Shown: piece by piece, positions 24,029-33,265 of the stretch | Layout: each line of letters begins with the position of its first letter | Numbering within the stretch: the stretch's first letter is position 1 | DNA from: Opitutia bacterium | GTDB taxonomy: Bacteria; Verrucomicrobiota; Verrucomicrobiia; Opitutales; Opitutaceae | NCBI GenBank assembly: GCA_947472765.1 | Contig: CANJCM010000039.1 | Location: 1-40,812, forward strand | Direction of reading: 5' to 3' | Length of the DNA stretch: 40,812 bases | Made by a program: the position numbers and the translations under genes | Notes under the pieces: model-generated | Database searches by the model: none | What the model was told of the DNA's origin: nothing | Seen by the model: only the letters and a program-made list of their open reading frames with translations

Positions 24029-25330
24029 TCACATTTCCACCGGCACGTACTTCGGGGCGAGGGCGTGATTGATTAGGAACGCGACGACGTAGGCGCTGCC
24101 GCAGATCGTGAAGAGCACGGTGTAGCCCGCGGTTTCACCGCCCGGCAGCAGCTTGTAGTGGTCGAGCATCCGGCCGGCGAAAATCGGGAAGATGATTCCG
24201 CCGAGCGAGCCAATGCCGCCACCGATGCCGGCGATCGCGGCGATGGTGCGCTTGGGGAACATGTCCGTGCCGGTGGCGTAGAGGGTGGCGGACCACGCCT
24301 GGTGCGCGGCGGCGGCGAGGCCGACGAGGAAAACGGCGACCCACTCCGGGGCCCGCGTCGCGAACGCGACGGGAATGACGGCCAGGGCAAAGACAAACAT
24401 CGCCGTCTTGCGGGCGCGAGTGGGGCTCCAGCCGCGTTGAATCAGGTGACCGCTGAACCAGCCGCCGACGACGCTCAGCACCGTGGCGATCGCGTAGGTG
24501 GTGACGAGGTGCAGCCAGCTGCCCTTGAGATCCAGGCCGCGGGTCTTCTTGAAGAAGTCCGGCAGCCAGGTGAGGAAGAACCAGAAAATCGGATCGGTGA
24601 GAAATTTGGCGATGAAGATGGCCCATGCCTGCCGCATCCCGAAGAGTCGCTTCCAACTCACCACGCCCGTGCTCATGGCCGCCGACTGATCGCCCGCGAT
24701 CCACTCGCGTTCCGAGGGTGAAACGAAACGGCTTTGGGATGGCTCGTTCTTGTAGAAGGGCAGGAACAGCACCAGCCAGAGGAAGCCCGCCACGCCCGCG
24801 GCGACGAAGGCCGCCTGCCAGCCCCACGTGTAGGCGATGAGCGGGACCAGCGCCGGGGCAATCACGGCGGCCACATTGGGTCCGGCGTTGAAGTAGCTCG
24901 CCCCGAGGGCGCGTTCCTTCGGCGGATACCAATGCATGACGGCCTTCACGCAGGCGGGGAAATTTCCGCCTTCGCCAACGCCCAGCGCGATGCGGGCAAA
25001 GAAGAAACCGCTGATCGAACCCACGAAGCCGTGTGCGAGGGCCGCGAGGCTCCACGCGATGATCGAGATGCTGTAGCCCAGCTTCACGCCGACGCGATCG
25101 ATGAACCAGCCGAAGAAAATGTAGCTGATCGCGTAGGAAGCCTGGAACGCGGAGTTCACCTGGCCGTATTGTTCGTTCGTCCAGTGCAGCGTTTCGTCGA
25201 GCATCGGCTTCAGCAGCGCGAGAATCTGCCGGTCGATGTAATTGATCGTCGTGCCGAGGAAGAGCAGCGTGCCGATGAACCAGCGGAAACGACTGCCCAG
25301 ACTCGGGCCGGAGGGAGACGGAAGAGACAT
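24029..25330 (-). CDS. MFS transporter, ACS family (hexuronate/glucarate type)
   Basis: This 433-residue inner-membrane carrier has about 12 helices. The anion:cation symporter signature is strong: FLGTTINYIDRQILALLKP in the first helix, the loop FIDRVGVKLGY, RIALGVGEGGNFPACVKAV in helix 4 and the C-half AWSATLYATGTDMFPKRTIA. ExuT-like members import glucuronate or galacturonate with protons, fitting a polysaccharide degrader, but the substrate is inferred. It stands alone with no uronate catabolism gene beside it. The start ATG 25330 is preceded on its strand by gcacccctacccc. It is convergent with the coiled-coil gene 39 bp away. Confidence 0.88.
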   Translation of the reverse strand: MSLPSPSGPSLGSRFRWFIGTLLFLGTTINYIDRQILALLKPMLDETLHWTNEQYGQVNSAFQASYAISYIFFGWFIDRVGVKLGYSISIIAWSLAALAHGFVGSISGFFFARIALGVGEGGNFPACVKAVMHWYPPKERALGASYFNAGPNVAAVIAPALVPLIAYTWGWQAAFVAAGVAGFLWLVLFLPFYKNEPSQSRFVSPSEREWIAGDQSAAMSTGVVSWKRLFGMRQAWAIFIAKFLTDPIFWFFLTWLPDFFKKTRGLDLKGSWLHLVTTYAIATVLSVVGGWFSGHLIQRGWSPTRARKTAMFVFALAVIPVAFATRAPEWVAVFLVGLAAAAHQAWSATLYATGTDMFPKRTIAAIAGIGGGIGSLGGIIFPIFAGRMLDHYKLLPGGETAGYTVLFTICGSAYVVAFLINHALAPKYVPVEM

Positions 25331-25474
25331 GGGGTAGGGGTGCGCCGACGGCGGCGCAGGGCGAGTGAAGGCGAATCTGCGCCGCCGCCAAGAGCCATCT
25401 CGCGCCGAAATCGAATTCCGCTGGCGGCTTGCGTCCGCCGGGGAATCGACGGAAGGATTTCCCGGTTCCTCTTT

Positions 25475-25561
25475 GGAGGGGTGGCCGAGTGGTTTATGGC
25501 TCCAGTCTTGAAAACTGGCGTGGGCGTAAGTTCACCGTGAGTTCGAATCTCACCCCCTCCG
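25475..25561 (+). tRNA. tRNA-Ser (anticodon UGA)
   Basis: An 87-nt class II tRNA. The acceptor GGAGGGG (25475-25481) pairs with CCCCTCC (25554-25560) and the discriminator is G. The anticodon stem CCAGT/ACTGG encloses CTTGAAA, giving TGA. A long variable arm and the T loop TTCGAAT follow. CCA is not encoded, unlike in the other two tRNAs here. Confidence 0.96.
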
Positions 25562-25657
25562 TTCTGTCCCTGCGCAGGACAAGGTCGCGCCCATCGCCCC
25601 AGTTTCAGGGGAGTTCCCGCCTCGCGGCGCAGGGGGCGGCGGTTTCGCTCAGGGACC

Positions 25658-26881
25658 ATGCGCGTGTCCGATCCGTCTTCGTCGTCTCCCCGAGTCGCAG
25701 AGCTGCAAGGCTTGTACGGTGCGTTCTCGTTTCACGAGCGCCTCCTGCAGAAAATCTGGTTGCGGGGTGACTTTGATCGTTCGGCGGCCGTGCTCGAGGA
25801 CGGCCGCCGCCTGCAGATCCTGCATCCCGGCCGCTGGAATCTGCTGGGCGGTCCGGACTTTCGCGGGGCGCGCCTGCGCTTCGCCGACGGCGAGGTTCGC
25901 AACGGAGATGTTGAGGTTCACCTCCGGGCTGGCGATTGGGCGGCGCATGGTCATGCGCGCGATCCGGCGTACGACGGCGTGATGCTCCACGTCGTGCTCT
26001 TCCCGGATGAAGGAAAGCGTCCGACGCTCGGCGCGGCCGGCGAGATTCCCGTGCTGACGCTCCTGCCCCTGTTGCATCATGCGCTCGAGGAATTCGCCGC
26101 GGAGGAGGCGGTCGAGGTCCTGGCGAACCACGCGGCCTCCCGCCTGCCCGATGAATTGGGCGCGCTGCCGCCGGAGGAGCTCCGAAAACAATTACGGGCG
26201 CACGCGGCGGGTCGCTGGAAGCAGCGGGTCCGTTTCGCCGGAGTGCGACTCGCGAAGCTCGGCTGGACGCCAGCCTGTCACCATGCCGCCTTGGAGATTC
26301 TGGGTTACCGCTTCAACCGCGCCCCGATGCTGCGACTCGCCGGTCAGTGGCCGCTGAACCGCTGGCGGGAAGGCGAGGCGATAGCGATCGCGAAAGATGC
26401 CTACGCTGCCGAGCGCAGCGGCTGGAAACTCCATGGCGTCCGGCCGGCGAACCATCCCCTGATTAGACTGCAGCAGTACGCGGAGTGGGTGCGTTGCCAG
26501 CCGAACTGGCCTGACCGTCTGCTAACGTGGGCGCCGAAGGCCCCGACACTGTTGATCGAGTCCGAAACCCGCGCGAGCCGGCGGAGTCATCGGCTGGCGG
26601 AAATCCGGGCGGCACTCGCGAAGACGCTTGGGACCGAGGTTCTGAGTGGCTCTCGCTTCAATACCTTGCTCTGCGACGGACTCCTGCCCTTGCTGGCGGT
26701 CGAGTCCGGCCGAGGGCTCGAAGGGCTCTGGTACCACTGGTTCTGCGGCGATTTGCCGTCCTATCTCGGGTCCGGTTTGCGCCAACTTGGCATTTTCGAC
26801 GGCCAGCGGCAGCCCGCCTGCCATGGAGCGGCGCAGGGTCTGCTCGGCTGGTTGCTGGACCGTGATGCGCGGGCGCGGTGA
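25658..26881 (+). CDS. DUF2851 family protein
   Basis: This 407-residue cytosolic protein of unknown function matches the DUF2851 pattern: an N-terminal FHERLLQKIWLRGDFDRSA, then WNLLGGPDFRGARLRF, GDVEVHLRAGDWAAHGHARD and MLHVVLF in the first 115 residues, a helical middle, and a C-terminal GLEGLWYHWFCGDLPSYLG. The His/Asp/Glu-rich N-terminal half suggests a metal or nucleic-acid active site, but none is proven. It follows tRNA-Ser and precedes the nusA operon with a 185-bp gap that contains the nusA promoter, so it is probably a separate transcript. The name is by pattern; confidence in the family is moderate. Confidence 0.75.
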   Translation: MRVSDPSSSSPRVAELQGLYGAFSFHERLLQKIWLRGDFDRSAAVLEDGRRLQILHPGRWNLLGGPDFRGARLRFADGEVRNGDVEVHLRAGDWAAHGHARDPAYDGVMLHVVLFPDEGKRPTLGAAGEIPVLTLLPLLHHALEEFAAEEAVEVLANHAASRLPDELGALPPEELRKQLRAHAAGRWKQRVRFAGVRLAKLGWTPACHHAALEILGYRFNRAPMLRLAGQWPLNRWREGEAIAIAKDAYAAERSGWKLHGVRPANHPLIRLQQYAEWVRCQPNWPDRLLTWAPKAPTLLIESETRASRRSHRLAEIRAALAKTLGTEVLSGSRFNTLLCDGLLPLLAVESGRGLEGLWYHWFCGDLPSYLGSGLRQLGIFDGQRQPACHGAAQGLLGWLLDRDARAR

Positions 26882-26961
26882 AGCGGAGTCGACCGTTGGG
26901 AATTTGCCGCGGGTGAGCGGCTTCAGAGGCAAAATGAGAGCTGTCCGGCAGGGCGGGGAGC

Positions 26962-26991
26962 TTGACAATATTTTGGCCGAAAGGCTACGTT
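26962..26991 (+). promoter_or_regulatory. Probable sigma-70 promoter of the nusA operon
   Basis: A consensus -35 TTGACA (26962-26967) is followed after 18 bp by TACGTT (26986-26991). The predicted start near 26998 gives a leader of about 69 nt that contains the hairpins at 27010-27049. The -10 is the same hexamer as for tRNA-Asp. Confidence 0.6.
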
Positions 26992-27009
26992 GCCCGACTC
27001 TATTACACT

Positions 27010-27049
27010 CACTTTCAAGAAAGTGGGCCCTGCGGCCCGCTTTTTTTTT
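27010..27049 (+). terminator. Leader terminator with competing hairpin upstream of nusA
   Basis: A 10-bp stem aaagtgggcc/ggcccgcttt (27020-27029 and 27034-27043, one G-T pair, loop ctgc) leads into nine T residues (27041-27049), a textbook intrinsic terminator. An upstream segment cactttc (27010-27016) pairs with gaaagtg (27019-27025), which overlaps the left arm of the terminator, so the two folds exclude each other. Because the promoter lies upstream and nusA starts 17 bp after the T-run, this looks like an attenuator, though it may also simply end the DUF2851 transcript. Confidence 0.75.
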
Positions 27050-27066
27050 CCCATTAATCCTCCCTT

Positions 27067-28302
27067 ATGAGCAGCGAAATTCTATCCGTCCTGGAATACA
27101 TGGAGAAGGAGAAGGGCATTCCCCGTGGCGACATGATCTCCACGATTGCGAATGCGCTGAAGACCGCCGCGCAAAAAGGCATCAACTCCGGTCAGGAGCT
27201 GAAGATCGATATCAACCCGAAGAACGGGCAGTTGCACGCGTGGGCGGTGTTGAAGGTCGTGGATTCGGTCAGCAATCCGAAGACCGAGATTCACATCGAG
27301 AAGGCCCAGGCTGTTCGGCCGGGTGCCGTCTTGGGCGAAATGGTTGAGAAGGAAGTTGATCCGTCAACTTTGGGCCGCATTGCCGCCCAGACCGCCCGTC
27401 AGGCGGTCATGCAGCGTCTGCGCCAGTTCGAAAAGGACCGGATCTACGACGATTTCAAGGATCAGGTCGGCAACATCGTCACCGGAACGGTTCGCCGTCG
27501 CGAACGCAACGACTTGTACGTCGATCTCGGCAAGGCCGAGGCGGTCATGCCGGGCAAGGAACAGGTTCCGGGCGAGGAATACCAGCCGGGCGAACGCATC
27601 CGTTGCATCCTGATGGAAATTCAGAGCACGCCGCGTGGACCGGAGATCATCCTGAGCCGCGCCAGCCCGAAGTTTGTCCGCCGCCTGTTCGAACTCGAAG
27701 TCACCGAGGTCGCGGACGGCACCGTGAAGATCGAGGCTTTTGCCCGCGAGCCGGGCTACCGCACGAAGATCGCCGTCACGAGCAGCGATCCGAAGGTCGA
27801 TCCGGTCGGCGCTTGCGTCGGCGCGCGGGGCGCCCGCGTGAAGACGATCGTCCGCGAACTCGGCGGCGAGAAAATCGACATCATCAAGTATTACGCCGAT
27901 CCGCGCGAAATGATCATCGAGGCGCTCAAGCCGGCGATGCCGCGCGAAATCGTCCTCGACGAGAAGACGCATCGCATCCTGCTGAAGGTGGCAACGGACG
28001 ACCTCGCGATCGCCATCGGCCGCAAGGGCCAGAATGCCCGTCTGACCTCCCGGCTCATCGGCTGGCGTCTGGACATCGAGGAATTCAAGGCGGTCGGCGC
28101 CGATCCCGAGGGCGATGCGAAGCGCAAGCTCGTTACCACCCTCGGCATTCCCGAGGCCACCGCGCTGCGGCTGGTCAAATCGGGCTTCGTTTCGCTTGAG
28201 CTCTTTGAAGGCGTCGAGGCGGGTGATCTCGAAGGCGCGGGTTTCACGGCCGAGGAGGCCGCCGATATCATTTCCCGCGTGACTGCCCGGTCCGCCCAGT
28301 AA
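27067..28302 (+). CDS. nusA: Transcription termination/antitermination protein NusA
   Basis: NusA binds RNA polymerase and nascent RNA and controls pausing, termination and antitermination. The 411-residue product has the N-terminal polymerase-binding domain, an S1 domain (about residues 130-200, [29 protein letters not shown]), two KH domains ([47 protein letters not shown]) and one C-terminal helix-hairpin-helix repeat ([16 protein letters not shown]). It heads an operon with infB, and no rimP precedes it, unlike in many bacteria. The start ATG 27067 follows attaatcctccctt, a pyrimidine stretch rather than a Shine-Dalgarno. The leader probably attenuates transcription. Confidence 0.97.
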   Translation: MSSEILSVLEYMEKEKGIPRGDMISTIANALKTAAQKGINSGQELKIDINPKNGQLHAWAVLKVVDSVSNPKTEIHIEKAQAVRPGAVLGEMVEKEVDPSTLGRIAAQTARQAVMQRLRQFEKDRIYDDFKDQVGNIVTGTVRRRERNDLYVDLGKAEAVMPGKEQVPGEEYQPGERIRCILMEIQSTPRGPEIILSRASPKFVRRLFELEVTEVADGTVKIEAFAREPGYRTKIAVTSSDPKVDPVGACVGARGARVKTIVRELGGEKIDIIKYYADPREMIIEALKPAMPREIVLDEKTHRILLKVATDDLAIAIGRKGQNARLTSRLIGWRLDIEEFKAVGADPEGDAKRKLVTTLGIPEATALRLVKSGFVSLELFEGVEAGDLEGAGFTAEEAADIISRVTARSAQ

Positions 28303-28331
28303 CCGTCCGTTTCTACTCTGATTCCCACTGC

Positions 28332-30935
28332 ATGAGCATTCGCATCCACAAACTCGCCGAAGAACTCGGCTTGGACAACAAGGAGATGATGGCGCTCCTC
28401 AAAGAGCGCAAAATCATCGCCGCGGATGTGAAATCGGTCTCGAGCACGGTGGACAACATCAACGCCTCGGCGTTGCGGGATGAGTTTGCCGCCAGGAATA
28501 AATCCGCCGAGGTCCCCGCGGCCCCGGCGCCGGCCGCCCCCGTTGCCCAGGAACCGACCGACACCGTTGCGGCCGAGACTCCCGGTTCCCTGACGAAGGT
28601 GAGCGTGCCGGTCGGCGCGTTCGTGAAGTCGAAGCAGGATATCGATCGGGAGAAGGAAGCGGCCGCCGCCGCGAAGGCCGCGGCAATCAAGGCTGCGGCA
28701 ACTCCGGCCCCGGCTCCCGCACCTGTCCCGGTTGCCGCGCCGGCCCCGGTTCCGGCTCCGAAAACTCCCGCTCCTCTTCCGGTCGCGCCGCGCCACGTGT
28801 CGGCACCGCCGCCGGTCGCCCGGATTCCGGTCGCAGCTCCGACGGTGCGCCCCGCCGTCACGCCCGCGCCGCTCGCGCCGCCGCCGGTACGCGTCCCGCC
28901 CCCGGTGGCGGTTCCGGCCACGGTTCCAGTCGTTTCGCGCCCCGCGCCGGCCCCGGCACCCGCTCCCATCTCCGCGCCGGCTCCCGTTGCGCCGGTTCTG
29001 CCGGCGGCCAAGGCGCCGTCAGCACCGCCGGCCTTGCCGCGGCCACCCGCCTCGACGATGGCGCCGAAGCCGCCGCCACTTCCGGGCGCGACCGCGACCG
29101 CGCCGGTCGCCCCCGTCATTACGATGCAGGGCGACGTCAAGGTCCTGCACCTGAAGCCGCCAATCGTGGTGCGGGATTTCGCGATCGCGCTTGGGCTCAA
29201 GCCGTTCAAGTTGATCTCCGAGCTGAACCAGCTGGTTGGCTTTGCGGCGATGAATTCCACGATCGAGGAAGCGATCGCGCAAAAGGTCGCGGAAAAGTAC
29301 GGATTCCTTCTCGAGATCAAGCATCGTGGCGATCCCGCCCAGCAGGCGGCCGCGAAGGAGAAGAAGGAAAAGAAGCCGGTCGAGGATGAGTCGAAGTTTC
29401 TGCAGCCGCGCCCTCCGGTCGTCTGCATTCTTGGTCACGTCGACCATGGCAAAACCTCGCTGCTCGACGCCATCCGCAAGGCCAACGTCGCCGCCGGCGA
29501 GGCGGGCGGCATCACGCAGCATATCGGCGCGTACCAAATCGAATTCAACAACCGTAAGATCACCTTCCTGGATACGCCCGGTCACGCGGCGTTCACGAAG
29601 ATGCGCACCCGCGGCGCCAGCGTCACGGACGTGGCCATCCTCGTGGTGGCGGCCGACGACGGCTTCATGCCGCAGACGGACGAGGCGCTGAAGATCGCCC
29701 TCGCGGTCAAGGAACAGCAGCCCGAGCGCTTCGCCCTCATCGTGGCGGTGAACAAGATGGACGTGAAGGGTGCGAACCTGGATCAGGTGAAGAACCAGAT
29801 GCAGCAGCGCAACATCGCCCCCGAAGACTGGGGTGGTGAAACGATCACGGTGCCGGTTTCCGCCATCAAAGGCACGGGCATCACCGAGCTGCTGGAGATG
29901 ATTCTCCTGCAGACCGACGTGCTCGAGCTCACGGCCAATCCGAAGGCGGAGGCCAGCGGCACGGTCATCGAATCTGAAATCGACTTCGGCCGCGGCCCGC
30001 TCGCGACCGTGATCGTGCAGCGCGGCACCCTCCGGGTCGGCGATGCCATCGTGTGCGGACCGCATTTCGCGCGGGTTCGGGCGATGTACGACGACCGCGG
30101 CGAAAACGTGAAGGAGGCGACTCCCGGTACGCCCGTGCGCGTCATCGGCTGGTCGGGGACGCCGGATAGCGGCGCGACCTTCAAGGCCGTGAAGAATGTC
30201 CGTGAAGCCGAGAAGATCGCGGAGCAGGAGGAGTTTCGCATCAAGCAGGTGGCGACGACTGCCGCCTCCACTCCGAAGGAAGTCTCGGTCGAACGCCTCT
30301 TCGCCAACATCGCGGCCACGCAGGCCAAGGTGCTGAAGTTGATCATCAAGACCGACGTCTTCGGTTCCGCCGAGGCCGTGCGCAACATCCTCGAGGGCAT
30401 CAAGAGCGCCAAAGTCTCGCTCGAGATCGTTTCGATCGAGGTTGGCCTTGTGACGAAGAACGACGTGCTCATGGCGGGTGCGGCCGGCTCGGTCATCATC
30501 GGCTTCCACACCAAGCTGGAGAACGGCGTTGTGCCGCTCGCGAAGCACCACGGCGTGCGCGTCGAGACCTACGAAATCATCTACGAAATGGGCGACAAGG
30601 TCCGCGAGATGATGGCGGATCTGCTCGATCCCGATCTCAAGGAAACCAAGACGGGTGCCGCCGAGGTCCGGCAGGTGTTTCCCCTGGCGAAGGGCTTTGT
30701 GGCGGGTTGCCTCGTCACCGAGGGCAAGATCAACCGCAACGCCTCCGCGCGCCTCCGCCGCGGTCGCGAGATCGTGCACGAGGGCAAAATCGGCACGCTC
30801 AAGCGCTTCAAGGACGACGCCAACGAGGTCCGCGCGGGACTCGAGTGCGGCATCAAGCTCGACGATTTCAACGGCTACCAGGCCGGGGACATCATCGAAT
30901 GCTACGAGGTGCAGAAGGTTCGGGCCGCCTTGTAA
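28332..30935 (+). CDS. infB: Translation initiation factor IF-2
   Basis: The GTPase that places initiator tRNA on the ribosome. At 867 residues it has an N-terminal IF2_N helix (MSIRIHKLAEELGLDNKEMM), then a long Ala/Pro-rich, low-complexity linker (about residues 60-260) of the kind that varies between species. A second IF2_N module follows (VVRDFAIALGLKPFKLISEL). The G domain begins with GHVDHGKTSLLD (P-loop at residues 368-375), with DTPGHAAF (G3) and NKMD (G4). The C-terminal domains and the final GDIIECYEVQKVR are complete. It follows nusA by 29 bp, as in most bacteria, so the two are co-transcribed. Confidence 0.98.
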   Translation: MSIRIHKLAEELGLDNKEMMALLKERKIIAADVKSVSSTVDNINASALRDEFAARNKSAEVPAAPAPAAPVAQEPTDTVAAETPGSLTKVSVPVGAFVKSKQDIDREKEAAAAAKAAAIKAAATPAPAPAPVPVAAPAPVPAPKTPAPLPVAPRHVSAPPPVARIPVAAPTVRPAVTPAPLAPPPVRVPPPVAVPATVPVVSRPAPAPAPAPISAPAPVAPVLPAAKAPSAPPALPRPPASTMAPKPPPLPGATATAPVAPVITMQGDVKVLHLKPPIVVRDFAIALGLKPFKLISELNQLVGFAAMNSTIEEAIAQKVAEKYGFLLEIKHRGDPAQQAAAKEKKEKKPVEDESKFLQPRPPVVCILGHVDHGKTSLLDAIRKANVAAGEAGGITQHIGAYQIEFNNRKITFLDTPGHAAFTKMRTRGASVTDVAILVVAADDGFMPQTDEALKIALAVKEQQPERFALIVAVNKMDVKGANLDQVKNQMQQRNIAPEDWGGETITVPVSAIKGTGITELLEMILLQTDVLELTANPKAEASGTVIESEIDFGRGPLATVIVQRGTLRVGDAIVCGPHFARVRAMYDDRGENVKEATPGTPVRVIGWSGTPDSGATFKAVKNVREAEKIAEQEEFRIKQVATTAASTPKEVSVERLFANIAATQAKVLKLIIKTDVFGSAEAVRNILEGIKSAKVSLEIVSIEVGLVTKNDVLMAGAAGSVIIGFHTKLENGVVPLAKHHGVRVETYEIIYEMGDKVREMMADLLDPDLKETKTGAAEVRQVFPLAKGFVAGCLVTEGKINRNASARLRRGREIVHEGKIGTLKRFKDDANEVRAGLECGIKLDDFNGYQAGDIIECYEVQKVRAAL

Positions 30936-31055
30936 TTTCCGGCCTTTGATTCGCCTTCCGCGCTCACCCGCGGATGGTCTCCACCGCCTCCCTCGCCGCC
31001 CGGCGTCGGCCCGGCGGCGGAGCCCAGGACGGAGAATCACCAATCGAACTTCCCG

Positions 31056-31463
31056 ATGTCCAACCGCACGGTTCGCGTCAATGAGCTGATCCAACGCGAG
31101 ATCAGCGACATCCTCCGGAAGCGCTATCAGAGCGAGTCCGTGGCCATCACGATTTCCGAAGTGCGGGTGTCGCCAGACCTGCGCGATGCGCGGGTCTTTG
31201 TCGCCGTGGTTGGATCCGAGGAAGAGGCGGAGCTTAAACTGCGCTGGCTGCGTTCGCATGCCGCCGAAATGCGCATGGAACTCGGCCGGCGCATCGTGCT
31301 GAAATACCTGCCGAAATTCGAATTCCGGCTCGATCACACCGCGATTCGCGGCGCGCGGATCCTCCAGGTGCTCGACCAAATCGGCACGCCGGCCGCCGAG
31401 CCGGCGGAGCCAGTGGATCCGACGCCGGATCCAGTTCGTGATCCCAAGCCCGAGCGGGACTGA
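31056..31463 (+). CDS. rbfA: Ribosome-binding factor A
   Basis: RbfA is a KH-fold factor that helps mature the 16S rRNA 5' end of the 30S subunit. The 135-residue product contains the family signature RVNELIQREISDILRKRYQSE, the strand VRVSPDLRDARVFVAVVG, and the KH-helix region RMELGRRIVLKYLPKFEFRLD. A 25-residue Pro/Asp/Glu-rich tail (PAEPVDPTPDP) extends the usual fold. It follows infB by 120 bp; no promoter is clear, so it probably belongs to the nusA operon. The start ATG 31056 follows ccaatcgaacttcccg. Confidence 0.95.
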   Translation: MSNRTVRVNELIQREISDILRKRYQSESVAITISEVRVSPDLRDARVFVAVVGSEEEAELKLRWLRSHAAEMRMELGRRIVLKYLPKFEFRLDHTAIRGARILQVLDQIGTPAAEPAEPVDPTPDPVRDPKPERD

Positions 31464-31484
31464 CCTGCGACCCGCCGATTCGCC

Positions 31485-32498
31485 ATGGAAAAATTCTACC
31501 CGGAACTCTCGGCCCAGTTTGGCCGCCTGCTCGAGTCGCTGCAGGGCCGGAAGATTGCTGTCGTGGGACACGCCCGGCCCGACGGCGATTGCATCGGTTC
31601 GCAGGTGGCGCTGGCGCGGGTGCTGGCGACGCTCGGCCTCGATGTCATTTGCGTGAATGCCGACGTCGTCCCGCGGCGGCTGCAATTCCTGGTGCCGGGC
31701 ATGAAATTCTTTCGGACCGACGAGGTGCTCACGCATCCCGACGATCGCGCGGCCATCTTTGTGGACTGTGCCGACCATGCGCGGGGCGGGGAACGCCTGA
31801 AGTCCAAGTATCCGGCGCCGGTGGCGATGGTGGATCACCACCTTTCCAATGTGGGCTATGCGGCGCTCAACCTGATCGACAGCCAGTCTGCCGCGACCTG
31901 TGAGATTCTCGCGGGGATGTTTTTCGACAACGGTCTCACGGTGGACGCAGCGTGTGCGCAGGCGCTCTTCACGGGCATTATCACCGACACCGGGCAGTTT
32001 CGCTTCCAGTCGACCTCGCGGCGCTGTTTCCTGCTGGCCGGCGAACTGGTCGCGCGCGGTGCCCGGCCGGCCGACGTCGGATTTGAACTCTACGAGCGCG
32101 AGACCGAAGGGAAACTCCGCCTGCTCCAGCACTACCTCGCGTCACTCCGCCTCGAAGCGGGTGGGCGCGTTTGCTACGGCACGTTGCCGGCGGGCATTTT
32201 TGAGCAGACGGGCTCCAATATCGAGGACACGGAAGGCCTGGTGGATTACGCGCGGAGCATCGATGGCGTCGAAATCGGGGCACTGATCGAGGAGCGCGCC
32301 GACGGTTCCGTGAAAGCCAGCCTCCGGGCCAAGGATCCCGCGTTCCGCGTCGATCTCGCCGCGGCCCAGTTCAATGGCGGCGGACATGCATGCGCCGCCG
32401 GCCTGAATCTCAAGACCGGCACCGAGAATTTCACCGCCCGGTTGCTGGCCGTCCTGGCCGAGCGACTCCGGGTGGTCGATGCCGGGCGCAAATCGTAA
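31485..32498 (+). CDS. DHH/DHHA1 phosphoesterase (NrnA-like)
   Basis: This 337-residue protein of the DHH family has motif [13 protein letters not shown] (H29, D33, D35), motif II DCAD (D94), motif III DHH (117-119), a central [11 protein letters not shown] and, in the DHHA1 domain, the substrate-binding GGGHACAAG. NrnA-type enzymes degrade short oligoribonucleotides and remove the 3' phosphate of PAP; closely related members hydrolyse cyclic dinucleotides, and the window alone cannot separate these. Its place between rbfA and truB is common across bacteria. Gaps are 21 bp upstream and 2 bp downstream, so it is clearly in the operon. The start ATG 31485 follows cgccgattcgcc. Confidence 0.92.
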   Translation: MEKFYPELSAQFGRLLESLQGRKIAVVGHARPDGDCIGSQVALARVLATLGLDVICVNADVVPRRLQFLVPGMKFFRTDEVLTHPDDRAAIFVDCADHARGGERLKSKYPAPVAMVDHHLSNVGYAALNLIDSQSAATCEILAGMFFDNGLTVDAACAQALFTGIITDTGQFRFQSTSRRCFLLAGELVARGARPADVGFELYERETEGKLRLLQHYLASLRLEAGGRVCYGTLPAGIFEQTGSNIEDTEGLVDYARSIDGVEIGALIEERADGSVKASLRAKDPAFRVDLAAAQFNGGGHACAAGLNLKTGTENFTARLLAVLAERLRVVDAGRKS

Positions 32499-32500
32499 TC

Positions 32501-33226
32501 ATGCTGGGACCGCCCAAAGAACTCGAAGGCATCCTCCTCGTCGACAAGCCGACGGATCACACGTCGCACGACGTGGTGGCCCGGCTCCGGGGCAAACTGA
32601 AGACGAAGCGCATCGGCCACGCCGGCACGCTCGATCCGATGGCCACCGGCCTGCTCATCATCCTCGTCGGCAAGGCCACGCGCGTTTCTCAGTACCTCAT
32701 CAGCCTCGACAAGGAGTACGAGGGCACGATCGAACTCGGGAAGGTGACGGACACCCAGGATGCCGAAGGAGAAATGATGGAGACGCGTCCGGTGCCGCCG
32801 CTGACGGAGGCTGATCTGAACGCCGCCATCAAGGGCTTCCTCGGCGATCAGTACCAGATGCCGCCGATGTATTCCGCGATCAAGATAGGCGGCGTTCCCC
32901 TCTACAAGAGCGCCCGCAAGGGTGAGGAAGTCGTGCGCGAGCCGCGCTTCATTCGCGTCTCGAGCTGGGAAGTGACGAAGTTCGGCCTGCCCCGTTTCGA
33001 TTTCCGGCTGCGCTGCACGAAGGGGACGTATGTGCGGACACTCGCGCACGACCTCGGGCAGAAACTGGGTTGCGGCGCTCATCTGGCCGCCTTGCGCCGG
33101 ACGGCCACGGACAAATTCAACATCGCGCAGGCACTCACGCTTGATCAGATCATGGCGATGACCCTGCCCGACATTGAGCGCCGACTGATCGCGCCCCGCG
33201 AGGCCGTGCCGAGCCTGGCGCTGTGA
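32501..33226 (+). CDS. truB: tRNA pseudouridine synthase B
   Basis: TruB makes pseudouridine-55 in the T loop of tRNA. The 241-residue product contains [17 protein letters not shown], the catalytic-aspartate motif [14 protein letters not shown] (D45), [30 protein letters not shown] and [25 protein letters not shown]-terminal domain is short or absent, as in the smaller TruB forms. ATG 32501 is chosen because it comes just after the upstream stop and gives the usual short N-terminus (the frame continues upstream, but within nrnA in another frame). ribF follows 39 bp later. Confidence 0.96.
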   Translation: MLGPPKELEGILLVDKPTDHTSHDVVARLRGKLKTKRIGHAGTLDPMATGLLIILVGKATRVSQYLISLDKEYEGTIELGKVTDTQDAEGEMMETRPVPPLTEADLNAAIKGFLGDQYQMPPMYSAIKIGGVPLYKSARKGEEVVREPRFIRVSSWEVTKFGLPRFDFRLRCTKGTYVRTLAHDLGQKLGCGAHLAALRRTATDKFNIAQALTLDQIMAMTLPDIERRLIAPREAVPSLAL

Positions 33227-33265
33227 GGATGGGAGCGTCACGGCCAGCCGGATACCGGTTCCCCG

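Noticed and set aside
29019-32132. A very long minus-strand open frame of over 1000 codons
   Set aside because: It runs antisense across most of infB, all of rbfA and part of the DHH gene, all of which have clear motifs. Its product is rich in Arg, His and Asp with no domain; it results from the GC-rich third-position bias.
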